Assembly: GCA_949130485.1 (NCBI GenBank)
Contig: OX422185.1
Coordinates: 649,501 to 713,500 of the forward strand
DNA length: 64,000 nucleotides
Direction of reading: 5' to 3'
From: Agelas oroides
Taxonomy: Eukaryota > Porifera > Demospongiae > Agelasida > Agelasidae
Shown here: positions 30,701-42,196 of the stretch, piece after piece
Numbering within the stretch: the stretch's first letter is position 1
Layout: each line of letters begins with the position of its first letter
Translations under genes and position numbers: made by a program
Notes under the pieces: model-generated
The model's database searches: none
Told to the model about the DNA's origin: nothing
What the model saw: the letters and a program-made list of their open reading frames with translations, nothing else

Positions 30701-33700
30701 CTAGTCAATGGAGCCATAAGTGTACACAGGAGTTAATAGCCTTGCTTCATTAGCTCCTTCTGTTGGCCCAGCTGTGGCATGAGTGTGGAATGGTGGTTCA
30801 TACTCTCCTGGGTTTATCAGCCGATCTGGGAGGGAATCAATATCTGAAGGTTCCATTTCTTGATTTCTGATTGATAATTTCAAAGCTGGACACTTCCTTT
30901 TAAGGCATCGAGTGATGCCAGTCACATTTGCCAGCTGAAAGACAAGGATGACAATGAATGTTGCAAATGCTACGGAGACGGATGTGATCCAGGCGTACTC
31001 AACTATAAGCTGATTTCCTCTGAAGAGTTTGACACAGTAAGTGACAGTAGTTAGGTTGATCAGGTTAAGAACAAATGAACCTTCCAGGATATTGACATAC
31101 TTGTTTGTGTAAACTCCACCACTGATCCACAGCCACAAGAAAAGATTCCCAATTCCTATGAGAATTGCCAGCAGGTTAGTCTTGGCGTCTTCCTGAAAAT
31201 TGAATGCAAACACTAGAAGAAGAGTGAAGCAAAGCACAAGCAACAGTCCAGGCCAGTAGCGATGTTTTGCTTTGTAGGGAGCGTGGTATGAATCCATGAG
31301 AGGTTTCAGCCTGGCATTGTTGACCCATGAGAAGAGCCTCAGATGTGATATGGCCTGCAGCCACTGACCAAAGAGAAGCAAGAGAGTATAAGGAAGAAAG
31401 AGGACAAAAAAGACAAGCATTGCCACTAGAAAGAGTGGAATGTGTTTGCCACTGAGATACTCAATGTTTGCATCATACAGCCACACCATTCTGTTGTATG
31501 TTGGATAATCAAGGTAAGTGATGTGAATTGCAGCTATCAATGTGCGGAGGATCTTTGTGTAAGAGAGGAGGACGAGTGTTGCCAAGACAGAAACTGGGTT
31601 GTTTCCCAGTAGCTTTGCAAATCTTCGTGAGAAATGGCTAACAAGAATCATGAGTCCTACTAGCACCCAAATATACACAGGGAACACAAACTGCAGCCAT
31701 GTTTTACTGTAGGCATCCATTCCATTGTAGAAACATGTTTCAATACCAAAGTCAAGGTTTAGCCATGCAATGAAGACTGATAACAAAGAGTTAATATTAT
31801 TAGATTCCACTGGTAGAAAGGTGGTACGATTGACTCCAACAATATTGGCATAGAACACTAGGCCACTGAGTGTTCCTGTTGCCACTGTCAGTTTGCAGAC
31901 AAACAGCAAGAAGACCAGTGCTACTCCCATCACTGCAAAAAGCAATGAGCAAGACAAGATGGCTGTTGGTACACTGCCTGCAGTGAGATGTGCCTAACAT
32001 GAGGCTATAACCTTTCTTGCAAGCTCCACACAAGAGGCGTGACCTGTTGTATGCACATTGCATGTCTGTACTGTTGAGAGGAAAGACCACAGTATGGTTA
32101 ACACAATAGTCAAAGGGACACTGTGGATGGAGAATTAGTCCATGAGACTGATTATCGTACCCAGCCCAAAATTGTTGGCCTGAATCACGTGTTATTTGTC
32201 CTACTCCATTTGTTATAGTGCAGTTGTTTGTATACTGTGCAAGTCTTGGTTCGCAGACACATGATTTCGCTGAATTAGAAATGTTAAATCCAGGTGGGCA
32301 GGTTTGATGTAACTTCACTGTAATTTGTAGTTCACTATCACATGGGTTACGTTCTGCATGCAACTCTATCCACACAATCTGAGACAGTGATGCCACAACG
32401 TAGCTGAGTGTTGTGCAGGCGTTGTTTGATTGTTGGAGCTGGTAGTGAGAATCTAGAAGGTTAGTATCTGGATCTTTTCGTACAATAGTACTTATCACTC
32501 TGCTAGGAACTGTTCCATTTCTTTGTCCAATGGCAACCATAGAACTTGAAATGCTTCACCAGGATACACTGTGTGTGGAACATACTTACTACAGTTTGGA
32601 TGGTTGTTTCCACACAGGCATATTTGAAGTGGATCAGAGGAAATGTTTGTTGAAGTTGTGTTGTAATCAGTGTCATTGTTTTGGACTATCATGTCAAACA
32701 CTTCACCAGAGTTGTATGAGTCCAGGCCAGTGAGTTTGCAGTGATCTATTGCACCACCATATAACATACTTCCTGCAACATCAGCAGAGTTGTTCTTGAA
32801 AACAAGTTGGACATTAATACCATTGGACATATTCTGGCCAGGGAGTTGAAAGAAGCATTCTTCTTTTGGTACAAGTGTAGAAATCAAAGCACATTCACTT
32901 ATGGGGCTAGCATCCCGGACGTAGATAGCACCTCCTACATTTGCATGATTGTTCTCCCAATATACAGTTGTGTTAGGTAAGATGGCAAAAGTGCATTTTA
33001 GCCCCATGTACAGTCCTCCACCAACACTGCCTCCATTTGTATATAATTTACCACTGCATACATTGTTAGCAAATTTAACCATTCCATTAAATGTCAGGTT
33101 ACTGTTAGTGTTTGCAGAGATAGCTCCCCCACCATTATCTGCTGAGTTGTTGATAAAGTTACTGATTCCATTGAAGCTGAGTACAACATTCTTTTTTGTG
33201 TAGATTGCACCACCATTATAGTCTGCTGAGTTGTTGATAAAGTTACTGATTCCATTGAAGCTAAGCACAGTATTGATTTCTGTGTAGATTGCACCACCTT
33301 CAATGCCTGCTGAGTTGTTGATGAAGTTGTTGGTTCCATTGAAGCTAAGCACAGTATTGGGAGCTGCATAGATTGCACCACCACTACCCTCACAAGCAAT
33401 GTTTGGCCGTTCAAATTTTGCATCATTTTCAAGGAAGGTTGTGTTTCCAGTGAATGTTAGGTTGCTGTTGCCAGCAATGATACCACCTCCACCACACCAG
33501 TTGATAGTGGCCTTATTATGTGTGAACTCAGTGTTCCCTGCCAGAGTAATGTTGGTATTGTTCACTGCTAGCGCAGCACCAAGGTTGTCATGGAAGGAAC
33601 AGTTAACTAGTTCCGTGTAGTGTGTAGAATGCAAAAACAGACCACTAAAAAACTCTGGATATTCCCTACTGCAAGAGGTAAAAGCTAAAGAATCTATTTT

Positions 33701-34045
33701 GAGGTCAACCATATTTGTGAAGAGGAAACCAACTGACCCACTGCAAACAATTGTTGCTGTGTTGCCTGAGGAAGACTCTCCATGCATTGTCAACCTGGTT
33801 ACATTGGCAACTGTGATATTCATATCAAGAACATGGTCACCTGACAAGAACAACATTGTGGTGTTGGAGGTAAAATACACTTCAGCTTCTTGTGTATACT
33901 CAGAGAGTGTGGCACAGTGGATATTGTGAGGGCAGGATGAGCATGAGGTGGCAGTGGGTGTGACACAGTACACATTCTCAGCAGAGCAGTAGGAGAGGGT
34001 GATAATGAGCAGTGCTGTCACAAGAACAAGGGTGGAGTGAGCCAT
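30701..34045 (-). CDS. Pmp-repeat multi-pass membrane protein, copy 1
   Basis: An intronless gene of about 1,110 codons, read in three consecutive frames. The ATG at 34045 (ACGATGG) opens a signal peptide (LVLVTALLIITLSYCSA). Then come many N-glycosylation sites and four to five Pmp-like repeats with GGAIY and VLSFNGISNFINNSA, the GGAI/FxxN pattern of chlamydial polymorphic membrane proteins, expected to form a right-handed beta helix. A Cys-rich linker (CPPGFNIS, LLCGACKKGYSLMLG) leads to about eight membrane segments, for example LQFVFPVYIWVLVGLMIL and LAILIGIGNLFLWLW. The cytoplasmic tail ends in LPDRLINPGEYEP and VYTYGSID. The order implies an adhesive ectodomain on a channel- or receptor-like base; the membrane module is not a family I can name. 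Single-base shifts lie near 32542 (one base short) and 31937 (one base extra), both in homopolymers when compared with copy 2. Confidence 0.8.
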
Positions 34046-35229
34046 CGTGCACCGGAATGACTGGAGAAAAGTAAAGTATTGTGCTGAAAGGACAACTTAC
34101 CCATGGCTTATAGTTGCAAGGTGAGTTGCAGTAGCTTTCTCTAGTGCAGCTCATACACTTTACAGTCATAATGTTATGTTATACTGTTGTATATCAGGTG
34201 AGTGTGATAGGAACTTGAATGACTTCACAGATGTTGAACTCACAGAGCAAAGTTAACTTTCTTCTTTTAAACAAACTTTGTTACTTGACATCAATCAAGC
34301 AGAAATTGTACTTGGTTATTGGTGGAAGTGAATGCAGGTTTTCATGCAACTATAAACAGCGAGAACAGTATACTTGTTAGTATCACTGGCTGGGGGTGGA
34401 ACACAGAAGCAAGTATCTTACATATAATAACGTAGTCCAGTTTCTACCAGCCACACACAACATCAATATTTCCTTTGTGCCCATACTTAAGTCTACTGAC
34501 CAACCTTTCTAAGTCTGTGCACACAGCAAACATCAGTCTTTGTGTCTTTGTTGTAGGATCGAGTGGAGTAGAGTCAATTGACGTCCAGGATCTGACATAA
34601 GACTGTATGGCAGTGGCTCTACAACTATCAAATGACTATGCAAATCCTGTACTAGTGGCTAGACGTAACTGTTGCTGGCAATCAGCTAACTTCCTGATTC
34701 TCACAAATACAACCATAAATATTTAGGCTTCCTAATTACACACTAACTGTTCTGATAATAAGAATGTGCAAAAATGTATCTATCTGTATGCAGAAATGGA
34801 TATAGTATAATTTGTATCATCAGTGACTGTGTTTTGATGTGATGCATGTCTTCTCAATGGCTGGAGTCCCAAATGCTCCCAATGTATGGTGTCATGCATG
34901 ACGTCTCCTCCCTTCCTCCCTCCCTTCACCTCCCTCTCTCCCCTCTCTGTGTGACAGCTGCCTTTCTCTCCATTACTAGAGCTGGGTCTTCTCTAAATAG
35001 GTGAAATAGTTGGCAAAAGTACACAGAGGATTGTAACGGCTGGTGATTGTCCAGTTGTCTCAGGTCAGTGGCAGAACACTGGCTGCACAAGCCAAGTGTC
35101 CTGGTTTCAATTCCTGATGACTGCTGTCTTTAGTTTCCTCTATTTTACCTCATATGTAAATCTCTTGCTAGGAAGACACAAATTCACAGTGATTTCCATT
35201 GCTAAAGTTGTAGTATGTATGGTCTTGTT
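34046..35229. other. Upstream region of Pmp-like copy 1, non-coding
   Basis: It should contain the promoter. The first bases upstream of the ATG share ataactggag-like wording with the upstream of copy 2 at 61656, but similarity ends soon. No other gene is seen. Confidence 0.35.
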
Positions 35230-36170
35230 GTGCTTAAGTCCATTGAACACACCACCACAAACCAAATAGGTGCCGCTATTGTTGTTCCATGCACACTACT
35301 AAAGAGGCATTTGCATGCAGGCATACAGGATGTGGGTCCCCGTGTGCAGTGCAGTTGAACATACTACCACTACCACAAATGACACTGGTTGGCACAGAGT
35401 GAGGCTGTATAATTAGATTGCTGGGTGGTAGGGTAAGTAATTATGACTGGGCCTGTGTCAAAATGACACTGGTTGGCACAGAGTGAGGCTGTATAATTAG
35501 ATTGCTGGGTGGTAGGATAAGTGATCATGACTGGGCCTGTGTCAAAATGACACTGGTTGGCACAGAGTGAGGCTGTATAATTAGATTGCTGGGTGGTAGG
35601 ATAAGTGATCATGACTGGGCCTGTGTCAAAATGACACTGGTTGGCACAGAGTGAGGCTGTATAATTAGATTGCTGGGTGGTAGGGTAAGTGATCATGACT
35701 GGGCCTGTGTCAAAATGACACTGGTTGGCACAGAGTGAGGCTGTATAATTAGATTGCTGGGTGGTAGGGTAAGTGATCATGACTGGGCCTGTGTCAAAAT
35801 GACACTGGTTGGCACAGAGTGAGGCTGTATAATTAGATTGCTGGGTGGTAGGGTAAGTGATCATGACTGGGCCTGTGTCAAAATGACACTGGTTGGCACA
35901 GAGTGAGGCTGTATAATTAGATTGCTGGGTGGTAGGGTAAGTGATCATGACTGGGCCTGTGTCAAAATGACACTGGTTGGCACAGAGTGAGGCTGTATAA
36001 TTAGATTGCTGGGTGGTAGGGTAAGTGATCATGACTGTGTCCCAAGGAAATATTACAACTGGGCCTGTGTCCTAAGGAAATAGGTGTAGCTAATGTTGTT
36101 TCATGCACAGTACTTGAAAGGCATTTGCGTGCAGGCATACCGGATGTGTTTCCACGTGTTTGTCCCCAAC
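35230..36170 (-). repeat. 84 bp tandem repeat in a duplicated frame, ~8 copies
   Basis: From about 35375 to 36032 an 84 bp unit is repeated nearly eight times with almost no divergence. As 84 is divisible by three, the minus frame stays open for 220 codons, each unit giving YPTTQQSNYTASLCANQC and a HFDTGP joint. Outside, 35270-35355 and 36080-36165 are direct copies of each other (caggcatac, catttgc...tgcagg), so the array sits inside an older duplication. It could be a coding repeat exon with two Cys per unit, or a minisatellite with a lucky frame; I see no start codon context or splice sites that decide. Confidence 0.6.
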
Positions 36171-36295
36171 TAATTGGGTGCTGAAGTGACTTCACAACTA
36201 CTAATGATGAGTGTACTTGTGGTGGTCCACAAGATGCTTGCTGCCAAATTCTTGCAAGGAAAGGGAAAGTACTGCATGCACACACAAAGCATGCA

Positions 36296-36375
36296 TGTAA
36301 AGAGACAAACACACATACTCACCCAGACACCCAGACACACACACCCAGACACACACACCCAGACACATGCACACA
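36296..36375. repeat. cagacacacac microsatellite
   Basis: Short irregular repeat of cacaccca-gacaca units. Confidence 0.75.
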
Positions 36376-36757
36376 CCTTGATGGAAGCAGTGGTCCTGTA
36401 TGACTATGAGAAGCAACAACATGATGAGCTCAGTCTGAAAACACACTAACACTGTGGCAAAGGACGTAAGGAGCTCCCTAATGGGATATACTAATTAAGG
36501 CTGGGACCCCTGTGCACTACTTCAGGGAACTCTAGACCTAATACTGGACAAACTCCTGAAGGTGGACCAAGCACTCGCAGGAGCACTGACTATGCCCCTC
36601 CACTGTGGTGTGGACACCCAAAGTCCCAGCTGTACCTCAGTCAAATTAGGCACAGTCAATGGTTTTGTCCTTCCCTAGCCTAAGCCAGGTCCCCATTTAC
36701 TATTTTACTTGGACCTGGGTTGGGTGTCAAGTGGAGAAAGATTTTTTTTTCTCCAGT
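36376..36757. other. Non-coding, possible body of a SINE
   Basis: No gene is seen. On the minus strand this interval follows the tRNA-like head at 36759-36832 and an A-rich run at 36742-36750, so part of it may belong to a SINE. Confidence 0.3.
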
Positions 36758-36758
36758 G

Positions 36759-36832
36759 GTAACTGGTTGGACTTGAACCTGTGATCTTTTGGTTGACAGT
36801 CAAGTCCTTTAACCACTTGGCCACACAGTCAC
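36759..36832 (-). ncRNA. tRNA-derived sequence (SINE head or tRNA pseudogene)
   Basis: On the minus strand an A box TGGCCAAGTGG (36823-36813) and a B box GGTTCAAGTCC (36779-36769) match the RNA polymerase III consensus exactly. GTGACTG and CAGTTAC can form a seven-base acceptor stem. The anticodon and T stems pair poorly and no anticodon can be assigned, so a working tRNA is unlikely. Confidence 0.5.
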
Positions 36833-36848
36833 TCACACGCACGCATGC

Positions 36849-36850
36849 AT

Positions 36851-36930
<80 letters not shown>

Positions 36931-36995
36931 CACACACACACACACACACGCACACACACAACGCACACATGCACACACACACGTGCACACACACA
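36849..36995. repeat. (CA)n microsatellite
   Basis: Long ca-dinucleotide run with occasional g interruptions, up to 36995. Confidence 0.95.
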
Positions 36996-37648
36996 CTCTC
37001 TGAGTCTACATAACATTACCAAAATTAGATAAGTCACACAACTTGTAGATAACAATTATTGATCGAGAGCAATGCCAGAAGTGTAGTTCTATCTTAGGAA
37101 GGCAATGCATGCTGCTAGATTCTTCTCTTTAGTTGATCTTCTTCTTTCTCTTCTACATGTGACCGACTGTTTGTCATGATGTCATAGGTAGGCTATGATA
37201 TGATTGGTAATTAGTTGGGTGTCTTACTGTGATTTTGCTGATCTGTAAACAAAAACAATAGTTCAAGTATTCATTTGATTCTCACAGATTCAAGCTAAAG
37301 GCAAAATAGCTGTGACAGTCTATAGTCATTTAGCCACCATAAGACCGGTGACTTCAAAGCATGTGTAAGATTGCATGTAGTGAGCCTACATGTTCCAAGC
37401 CCACATGCAGCATGTCCCAACTACCAGACTGAGATGGACTCCATGTACATATGGGAGTGGCTCCGACCTTTCTGTAGCTATCCACAGGTCGGGAGTTTAA
37501 GGGAGATGAAACCTGTGGTTGTGCGATGATCAGACTGGGAACTCCCCTGATGACCAGCAAATAAAACTGTAAATTTTAAAGAAAGTAGCTTTGATAAATG
37601 CATACTCACATGATATCCATATAGCTAGGTACCAGGTAGCTCAGTTTG
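36996..37648. other. Non-coding stretch
   Basis: No supported gene or repeat. Confidence 0.35.
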
Positions 37649-37843
37649 CAGGGGCAGATCCGGGGGGGGGGGGCATGAGGGGCCCATGCCCCCCACTTCC
37701 GGACTGAGCAAGCACGAAATGCGGAGGTTTACCGCGCCCTTAGCGCACGTAGCTACTCCAACGCAGCGCACATCTCTATATGAACCACTGCTTCATGTCC
37801 TAACCCGGGCCCCCACCTTCTTTAATCTCTGGATCCGCCCCTG
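37649..37843. mobile_element. hAT-like MITE with caggggcggatcc ends
   Basis: The left end caggggcagatcc and the right end ggatccgcccctg are inverted copies, and 195 bp of G/C-run-rich sequence lies between. Ends of the type CAGGGGCGG are usual for non-autonomous hAT elements. No clean 8 bp target duplication is visible. Confidence 0.65.
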
Positions 37844-38281
37844 GCTTGATAGTACTCTGTACAGTATATCACACACAAACAACCGCCTCCAATGAAGAAC
37901 AAGAGAAATTCATTGATCTTGTTTTCACGGACTCAAAGTGCAATGGACACATTCCCTGCCACCCTTCTTAACAGGAAGACTCTCAAACACATACACACAC
38001 ACCTTCCTTCCTTCGGTTTTGCTGCCATTTAATGGCCACACGACCCCCCACCAGGGGGTGAGAGCAATGCTAGGTTCCACTTGCTTGGTCAGGTCTACAG
38101 GTGTGGACAGATAGCCCTCCGTGGCTTCTAAACCACCGATTGCATGTTGTACATTGCACTGCTCCACGCTGCTCACTCACAGGCTTCTGATAAACCAGAA
38201 GCCCAAGATCATGCGTCAATCAGATCAAGTGTGATGAGTGTAACAGATTGTTCAGAAAGGAAAGTGACAGGAAGTGACGCA
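37844..38281. other. Non-coding stretch
   Basis: Nothing supported. Confidence 0.3.
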
Positions 38282-38286
38282 AGTGT

Positions 38287-38287
38287 A

Positions 38288-38350
<63 letters not shown>

Positions 38351-38360
38351 ACACACACAC
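38287..38360. repeat. (CA)n microsatellite
   Basis: An uninterrupted ca run of over 60 bases with one break near its end. Confidence 0.95.
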
Positions 38361-38967
38361 GCAAAGTGGGTATCAATGACCACTACATTGTTGTGGACCT
38401 GGGACACTGTACGATGCTGGGCTCAGAACTAGCACAAACTGGAAATGGGAAGGGTTCTCTGACACTTCACAGCTGTGGGTGGAGCTTCTGGGAACCAAGT
38501 CCCATCCTAGCCTTGTTTCCAGGTCCAGGTGAGCTTCTGTTATGGTATTTTGCATGGGGAGAATGGCAGTCCCATGGCCCAGACAAGCTATGTGCTCATT
38601 ATCAAAAACTTACAGTGCATGGAAACATGTATTAGCTAGACATAGGTAAACCTCATACTGGACATAATAACAGATTGTGTTCACAGTTTAGAGGCTAACA
38701 AAAACTTTATCTACCTCCAACCTTGTGCTTTCTGGCTACCTTTTCCACCAGTGTTGTGTTTGCTCAACCTGCAAGGTGGCCCACTGCCTTCACCAATGAC
38801 TGTCTACAATCACTGTGCTGGACTGGTAGCCTGGACTGGTGGACTGGCACTAAAAACCACTTTTACACTTTCTAAGAAGACCTACTCACTTGCGTTGAAC
38901 CCTGCAATCTACTCCCTGCACACTGACAATTTTTGGGGAAATGAAACCTTTTTTTAAAGTGGCAGGC

Positions 38968-39128
38968 CGGTCACTCAGCGTTAATGAAAACATATACCTG
39001 GGTTACAGTCAGGACCAGGGTTACTCCTAGTTGCAGGATTAGGGTTTGCTTCAGGGCAATCTTGCTTTGCCTTTTAAAAAAGGGTTTTAGTAGCTCATTA
39101 ATATATTCATGCACCCAAAATTGCCTGC
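38968..39128 (+). repeat. Dispersed repeat, copy 2
   Basis: Same element as 4893-5060, in the same orientation. It carries cctgggttacagtcaggacc and gggttttagtagctcatt. Confidence 0.7.
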
Positions 39129-40350
39129 ATTTGCCCTCCAGAAGTAGGACACTTAATTGACATTTGGAAATCATCTACAGCACCTCTGGCTAGTGTTACC
39201 TCTTCATTCATGGCTACACTGGAATCAGCAGACACCATCAAGTATTGATAGCTCAATGAGTATTGCCACAAAACCCTCAAGTGTTAGAAACAAGCCAAAC
39301 TATTTAAAAACAGCTGTTACGTTATTAGCAAAATGGCAGTTAAGTTCCCTGGTGGAAAGAATTTGTGGAATACCTAATTAGATCCAATGTAGCTACATGT
39401 AAAGTGATGTAGTAGCTATTATGCTTCTTTAGGAATAGAGATGGGCAATACCCACTGTAGATGATTTGATACAATACTGAGTATTTGCATGACATGATAC
39501 TGGCTCCACTCCAAATCCACAGTGCAGTAACAAAGTATTTTCCAATATTGCTTATTGTGGCTCTTCATCCTCTCTCTTGCATTGCTATTTCCTACTGCAT
39601 CTGCACAACACACACACACTGCACCCCCCCCCCCCACCCCCCACACACACAAAGTGAACACATTTCTTCCCCACACCAGATGAAAGTAGCTCGTTTTTCA
39701 ATCAAAGAAATTGTGAGTGTATTATGTGACCCTCCGCTTCTCTTCCTTTCATTCCATATTTGAAGAACTCATGTTCATAAATCACTTTCTTCACCACAGT
39801 CACTCCATTAAAGTGCATTACTACCATTATACATGACCTTCCTCTCTTCCTTTCCTCCCACACTTGCCCTCTCTATATCTCCCCATTAGCCTTCCTTCTG
39901 CCTTCCTCCTCTTCTCTCTCCCTTTGCTCTCTTCCCTTTCCTCTAGAGCTCTCTCCCTCCTCTCCCATTTTACCGTCTCTCCCTCCCTACAGTTGAATGA
40001 GGTGCAGCCCTTACAAGAGGAAATCTGTGTATATGTTCCTGTGAAGTATTTTGTTTCTTGACCACTCCTCTACTGAAAAAAAAAGGCTATTTCGCTCAGG
40101 CCTAGTGCATACAGTACATTGTTTTTTTAAGCATCCTCTTCACTACAATAAAAGAAGCTGAGGCTTTTCTTGCATTGGCTGGTGTACTAGACACCTCGAT
40201 CCTTCCCTCTGGCCATCCTTCCATGCACACAATGACAATCCCGCCTAAAGAGTTGGTAACAACAAAACGACATGACAATCCATCCTCCCTTCCCACACAC
40301 ACCATAATCCCATCCTGCTGCTATGACTGCAGGACTGGAAAGGTGTCCTC
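39129..40350. other. Non-coding stretch with c-run and ct-rich sequence
   Basis: A c-run and ca-rich stretch lies at 39604-39650 and ct-rich sequence at 39840-39990. No gene is supported. Confidence 0.35.
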
Positions 40351-40354
40351 CCAC

Positions 40355-40555
40355 AAGATCAACTTCCCACAAAGTCAACTCCCACCAGATCAACTTCCCC
40401 TGAGGTCAACTTTCCACGAAGTCAACTCCCACCAGATCAACTTCCCACAAGGTCAACTTCCCACGAAGTCAACTCCCACCAGATCAACTTCCCCTGAGGT
40501 CAACTCCCAATAACCTTCCTTGTGGGAGTTGATTTTGTGGGAGTTGATCTCGTTT
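40355..40555. repeat. ~16 bp minisatellite with an inverted end
   Basis: About ten units of the form gtcaactcccaccagatcaa and variants occupy 40355-40510. At 40523-40555 the motif recurs inverted (gtgggagttgat, twice), so the end can fold back on the array. Confidence 0.75.
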
Positions 40556-40904
40556 TGTTGTTAGCAACACTATATAGGACTGTGCTGCTGCCCATTTTCC
40601 ATGCTGTGCATGTGTGTTGCCTATACAGCCTCAGCCCTTGTGAGTCAACATGCTAAATGAAGGGCTCAGCACTATAGTGGATTAACCCACAAAACATTGG
40701 GGCTACTTGCACAAAGTACCACCTTCATATACAAAATCAGGACTACTAGGTTGTTTAGATGGCATGTAGGATTCAAGCACTCTCTATTTTGTGATGATTG
40801 CACTTAAAATTTCATTTCAGAGAAGTAATGATCAACAGAATGGGAATAATTATGACACCTTGCAATGTTTACTGAACTAATGGAGCACTAAGGTTTAACT
40901 AAAC

Positions 40905-41128
40905 AACATTTACAAAAATAAAGTTTATCCTTTTCTGAATTTAAGCATTTAGCTATTCCGACTCATGACCAGGCACTTGATATCTCTGTACAGTGTAAAT
41001 AGCATGATTCTAAATGTAAAGTGTAAAATGGAGGCCTAAGATACCAAGCACCCGAGTCAGAGTAGCTAAATGCTCAAAGCAGTTAAACTAAGTTCAGAAA
41101 AGTACAAACTTTGTTTTTGTAAATTTAC
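40905..41128. mobile_element. Foldback element
   Basis: The arms are inverted copies containing tttacaaaaataaagttt, ttttctgaa, gcatttagcta and gcacttgatatc versus gcttggtatctt. Total length is about 224 bp, with no coding content. Confidence 0.65.
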
Positions 41129-41303
41129 TGTTTATTGATATTTGAAAAAAAAAATTTCCCTTGTATAATACAAATAGAATGTATGTCTGGAAATGACAGG
41201 TATTGAAATTACATGAATGCAATGTACCAGGTATACCTGGATGACACAGGCACCCCAAATACACTTGCTTGAATTCAAGTAGATGTTTAATAAAAAAAGA
41301 AAA

Positions 41304-41532
41304 ATGAAATCCTCAAATTAATGTTTTTCTTGATGCAAGTAAACCCCAATATTTGGTACATTAGTCCACTGTGTGGTTTAAGCCCTTCAAATGTGATTGC
41401 ATATATGACTTAATAAAAAAATGAAATCCTCAAATTAATGTTTTTCTTGATGCAAGTAAACCCCAATATTTGGTACATTAGTCCACTGTGTGGTTTAAGC
41501 CCTTCAAATGTGATTGCATATATGACTTAATG
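41304..41532. repeat. Exact tandem duplication, 117 bp unit
   Basis: atgaaatcctcaaattaatg starts at 41304 and again at 41421, and the two copies appear identical through tatatgacttaat. The identity means the duplication is very recent or an assembly duplicate. Confidence 0.85.
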
Positions 41533-42100
41533 GTGCCTCCATTTAGGGATGTAACATTGTTGCTTCAAAATTGGCCTCTCACACTGTCATATAACTATAT
41601 ATGATGCTATTTATTAATACATGACATTGTATCATTATAGTCTCCAATAATTCTACTTTCGCTATCAACATTTCTGTATTATGGAAAGAACAATGTATTG
41701 GGTGATTACATCAGTGCTCAAACATGCAGCAGGGTCATTATCGTTTGCAGTGTTACAGCAATGATTAGTGCTTTCATTGCATTACTCTCTATCATTTTTT
41801 TTTTCAGTATCACTTCGGTAACTAATCGAGTTGTTATCACATGCAACAAACAGAGATTTCATCTATTGTTGTGTTTAATTTGTGCTTGTATTGTTATGAA
41901 CTATGTATTAAGTAAGATTGCTAGTAATAATTAGCTACATATACAGCTGTGAACTAGCACAGGTGTTTTGGTTTTAAACTTTTTGTGTGCCCATACCGTT
42001 ATTGCACTGCAATAAACTTTTGTGAGACCCTAGACAAGCTGATTAGTTTAATCAAAATCATGTCATGATGCTACAGCAAGAAGTAAACAAACACATTAGA
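41533..42100. other. Non-coding stretch
   Basis: A 78-codon hydrophobic frame (41698-41934) has two possible membrane segments but no other support. Confidence 0.3.
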
Positions 42101-42101
42101 A

Positions 42102-42196
42102 ATGTAGGGATGGTACACCCAAAAGTATGCAAAACAAGGTAGGGAGGATAATATAAAAGTGAAGATAAATATACAAAGCCCCATCCCTGCATCTTT
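42102..42196 (+). mobile_element. tgtagggatgg-family MITE
   Basis: Termini atgtagggatgg and ccatccctgcat enclose about 70 bp. The ends match the copies in 21.6-22.1 kb and 30.4 kb; the interior differs. Confidence 0.65.

Noticed and set aside
36759-36832. Functional tRNA gene
   Set aside because: Anticodon and T stems do not pair and no anticodon can be placed.
36781-37032. Thr-His repeat frame
   Set aside because: Translation of a (CA)n microsatellite.
41698-41934. Small two-span membrane protein
   Set aside because: AT-rich sequence with hydrophobic codons by composition; no conservation or start context.
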